In this document: piece after piece, positions 60,901 to 64,000 of the stretch
Position numbering within the stretch: the stretch's first letter is position 1
Layout of the letters: the number at the start of each line of letters is the position of its first letter
Assembly: GCA_914767715.1 (NCBI GenBank)
Contig: OU612067.1
Location: 22,478,162 to 22,542,161 of the forward strand
Direction: 5' to 3'
DNA from: Membranipora membranacea
Lineage: Eukaryota > Bryozoa > Gymnolaemata > Cheilostomatida > Membraniporidae
Length of the DNA: 64,000 bases
Notes under the pieces: generated by a model
Seen by the model: the letters and a program-made list of their open reading frames with translations, nothing else
Told to the model about the DNA's origin: nothing
Databases searched by the model: none
Translations under genes and position numbers: made by a program

Positions 60901-62996
60901 TGGAACAATACTAGATAACCAGGTATGTTCTTAGATCAAGATTTATCTAGCTTGTCTGCCTATTTGGAATTGCTCCCACCCCCCCCCCCCCCCACTGATA
61001 ATAAAACGTAAATAATTTGCTGTCCCCATAATTAAGTTTCCCTTTCACTGTAAATCCAGAAGTAAATTCTACTTCATTGAATCTTTAGAGGGAAATTAAC
61101 AGTCAAAAAACTTCAAGTATCGCTCTCATTATAAGTTTTATTTCACTGACTGAGGAATTATTGTGATCAACTTGGGGCCGATTTTATGGTTTTATGACAA
61201 TGTGAAACTGTGCATAGGTCAGCACATCAAACAGTAGCTGTAAACAACAATGTGCCTCCCAGGACATCCATTCCTGAGAAAAAAAAATAAAATGGGAATA
61301 AAGTATTGTGAAAGTTTGCTAAGCTTGATTTTCACCCAAGTAAATGCAACGTAACATTTAAGTTGAAAAAAGTAAAATGTGAAATATTCAAAAATAACTA
61401 AGATAAGCTGGGTCATGAATGTTGATGAGCCCTTCATACCTCATATTTATATTTTATTTATCCACTTTATTCACTTATCAAGCATGTGCATATAAGACCA
61501 TGTGATACATGAATCAGACAAGCCTCTGTATACAAAATATAAGGGAAATAAACTTATTTTAAATCCATGGAAAAAAATATATTCTCTCGTCAGGATAACA
61601 TAAAAGACGGGTTCAGCTAAATTTCATAAATGGCTTTTCCCAAGTCACGGATTTTATTAATTTGTGATTTTCAGTAAATCAGAGCCACCACCACTGTATT
61701 AAGTGTCATTTTATCACAATCTGTCACTTGTCAAGGTTTGGTTTGTCAGACAAGTTAACTGCTTTGATGATGTCATCTAAAATACTGTTGTTCTCTGTGA
61801 AAAAAACAAAAGGGGGACACAATATGGAATAGAATAGTTAATAAGAAATGTGTGTGCGAGAGATGCTATTTCTTCTGAAGCTTGAACACGCCCAAGAGTT
61901 TCCACCTTTTGCCATATACCATACCAGCGGACATTCCCACAGCATATTTACATGAAATTAACGTATGTGTATTCTAGTTAATGATGTGCAAACGCAGGAG
62001 GAAGGGGGAACCAAGTTGACATGGGTTACAGATGGCTCTAGGAGTTACATTTTTAGAACTAATGATGAACAACAAAGACATTTATTTACACATTTATTTG
62101 TTCCACAGTTGACAAAATAAAAGCCAGACAGCGATATAATTATGAGTTCATCTTAGAAGAATCACCATGTCTGGGAATGCAATAATGCCAAAATGCCCCA
62201 ACCTCAGACAGCGATAAATCCGTTCGAAGCCTGATCTGGCCTTTGTGTAAGCTGTCAACCTTTTGTTTAAATGCAAATTCCAGTACTTTGACAAATTAGT
62301 AGGTCACTCATAATAAACAGTAGTTATTATTAGAAAGGTGTTGATCAATAGAAAAATCAGCCCTGTACTTGAAAAATTTTTTTGCTTGCGCTGAGGGAAC
62401 CATTTATGACAACAAGCAAGCAAAAACCCCTTACTACATCCTCCCCTTGCGAAAGCCTGGTAATCAGCTATAAATATTGGGGAAGCAAATTGTGTAAATG
62501 TTCTAAGAGGGAGGGGGCTGGTTATGCATAATATTTCTCTTAACCAGAGAAGGTTGTACCATTGAGGAAAAAGCTACAACCTTGTTGAAACTTGTATACA
62601 CATTATATACGTTTTCCGGACTATTCCACCAATATTAGAATATCACAGTACTAACCATTTCACTTCCTTTGGTTGAGTCGATAGTAGTCTAAATGCTCAG
62701 AGCGTTGCGATGCGAGTTGGTGACATTACGTTATCAACAACAACAACAACATTTTTGGAAACGAGTTGTCGATAATGTAATTCCACTAACTCGCATTGCA
62801 ACTGTCTGAGAACTTAGACTGGGTCGATAGTAAACTTAGTAACGTCACAGAGTAAGTTACTCTGTGGTAACGTGGTGCTTGATTCTTTATTTATCTGTTA
62901 TAGCTGAGGACACACTGCCACACATTTATCAAAATGGCTAAAGAAGGCAAAACACGGGAGGATATGGAAACGGAACGAATGAAAATCATGAAACAG
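57920..62996 (+). CDS. BLMH: Bleomycin hydrolase, N-terminal half (runs off window)
   Basis: Five coding exons: 57920-57935, 58484-58632, 59005-59157, 60692-60922, 62904-62996. Together 642 nt in frame, 214 residues of a family usually near 455. It is a papain-like cysteine aminopeptidase of the cytosol that forms a hexameric barrel. The active-site block is clear: EQHSSGRCWIFACLNVMR holds the oxyanion Gln and the nucleophile Cys. FSQTYLFFWDK and the GGQWQMLVNLIEKYGVIP region with WPST follow, as in the family. The His and Asn of the triad must lie beyond 64,000. ATG 57,920 is followed by a 16-nt first coding exon (MAQET), and a TATA box sits upstream. The last exon ends KIMKQ|GTAGAG, with more exons expected off the window. 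Confidence 0.95.
60279..60500 (+). repeat. Two-copy 111-bp tandem repeat in BLMH intron
   Basis: CTCAAGGGCGCCAAGGTTGA starts at 60,279 and 60,390. The copies differ at only about two positions (AATAAAATTATCCC against AATGAAATTATCCG), so the duplication is young. Confidence 0.88.
61461..61580 (+). repeat. Dispersed repeat, copy 2 of the 50.2-kb element
   Basis: Shares ATCAAGCATGTGCATAT, GACCATGTG and TATACAAAATATAAGG with 50,183-50,305. Confidence 0.5.
62685..62821. mobile_element. Palindromic MITE, TAGTCTA termini (copy 3)
   Basis: Arms TAGTCTAAATGCTCAGAGC and GTCTGAGAACTTAGACTG. Flanks AGTCGATAG and GGTCGATAG form a 9-bp duplication with one mismatch. An AAC repeat lies in the loop. Confidence 0.75.
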
Positions 62997-63044
62997 GTAG
63001 AGTATGACTTTTTAGTTTTTTTAGTTTATACAGAGTGTATCTGT

Positions 63045-63146
63045 GCTAAATTATATCAAGTTTAATCCAATTGCCTGCATTTCAGTTGCTCCCTTCCACT
63101 GGTCACGCCGCTTCAAAATGCAGGCAAGCGGACCAAACTTGGCCTA
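63045..63146. mobile_element. MITE related to 55,792-55,913
   Basis: Left CTAAATTATATCAAGTTTAA and what follows (TCCAATTGCCTGCATTT) pair with the complement of the right end CTAGGCCAAGTTTGGTCC. GTTGCTCCCTTC in the loop matches the other copy. Confidence 0.55.
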
Positions 63147-64000
63147 GTGCTAAAGGTGTGACATTTTAATTGCCACTAAATATTATAACTGGAGATGGAT
63201 ATGTAGGTCTGGACTGTCTCACAAATATGTTGGATAACTGGTAGTAGCAGTAAAGTCTAAGTATTAGAACACGCCAAGCATTAATTGGTATGACAAAGCG
63301 AAAAAAAGATGAATTTGTTGGGGCTTTTTTAAGCTGAAAAAACTCACTGTGATGAATTTCACAACATCAGAATTCATCCTTGAAATTTAGGAATCATTCT
63401 GACTTTTTAATTATGCCCAATGTCAAAACCTCAGTCATTGTCAAATAGTGGTTAGGGCAGATTCCATTGTCAACCACTTTCTATCTTGGTTTGCAATGAC
63501 GTCATACAATAGCGTCCAAGCTGCATCATCTTTGATGAGTATGTAAGTACTACTGCAAGCGTCGAACATTTTTCTCAAACTAGCTTAGTTTTCCTTCCAC
63601 AATTATTAGTACTTGGCACTATTTCCAGTGAACTCATTAAATGACATCTGATTGACTGGCATCTGGCCAAGTTCCATATGATGCAACAATGGCAAAACTG
63701 CAATTAAACTTTAATGGGCTTTGTGAAAGTTTTATGAATCAGTTAAAATTATGATAAATAGTGTAAGAATTGATGAGCCAGCAATATACTGGCTTGTCTG
63801 AGGTGATTAACATTTTTTTATGTGAGATTTAAGGAAAAAATGTGTTTACAAGGATTTTAAACACCGCCTTCATCTGGTACTTTAACATTTCAGTATATGC
63901 AAAACAAATTATAATCTGGGGTATAAATAATGGAAGTTTCCTGTTTAAGCTATATACTGATTTTGTGCTAAATCTCATATTGTGCAATACTGAATATGAA

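Overview
This window is nuclear DNA from an animal, AT-rich and dense in introns. The clues are three well-conserved metazoan genes split into many short exons with GT..AG junctions, an LRR-ROCO gene, tRNA- and snRNA-headed SINEs, many short palindromic elements and a BEL/Pao fragment. An early-branching invertebrate such as a sponge fits best, but that is a guess. No prokaryotic, organellar or viral block was seen.

Layout. 1-3.1 kb: a direct partial copy of the copine gene found at 48-51 kb, broken by a 7-bp deletion. 3.2-5.1 kb: a cluster of mobile DNA (palindromic MITE, a 976-bp element with two apparently identical inverted arms, a BEL/Pao C-terminal remnant). 6.0-7.0 kb: two candidate exons of an unrecognised gene. 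7-14 kb: non-coding, with tRNA-like elements, tandem repeats and a fold-back hairpin. 14.2-29.6 kb, minus strand: one large gene whose 23 exons join in frame to about 1,892 residues. It runs acidic N-terminus, 34 leucine-rich repeats on 17 near-identical exons, ROC GTPase, COR, caspase-like protease. Its introns carry a 2.1-kb TIR transposon with an OTU-protease-like remnant and several MITEs. 29.8-30.3 kb, just upstream of its TATA box: two tandem SINEs whose heads resemble the 5' end of U2 snRNA. 34.2-40.5 kb, minus: an NSRP1 (CCDC55) splicing-regulator homologue. 42.8-56.7 kb, plus: a complete 16-exon copine (574 aa). 57.9 kb to beyond the right edge, plus: the first five coding exons of bleomycin hydrolase.

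The genes are unrelated in function. NSRP1 and copine lie head to head. Copine and bleomycin hydrolase follow one another on the plus strand about 1.2 kb apart. The most notable object is the LRR-ROC-COR-caspase gene, which would place a repeat sensor, a GTPase switch and a death-protease domain in one polypeptide. Exon phases match at every join, but transcript evidence is needed. All exon models were made by eye from splice signals, reading frame and remembered family motifs.
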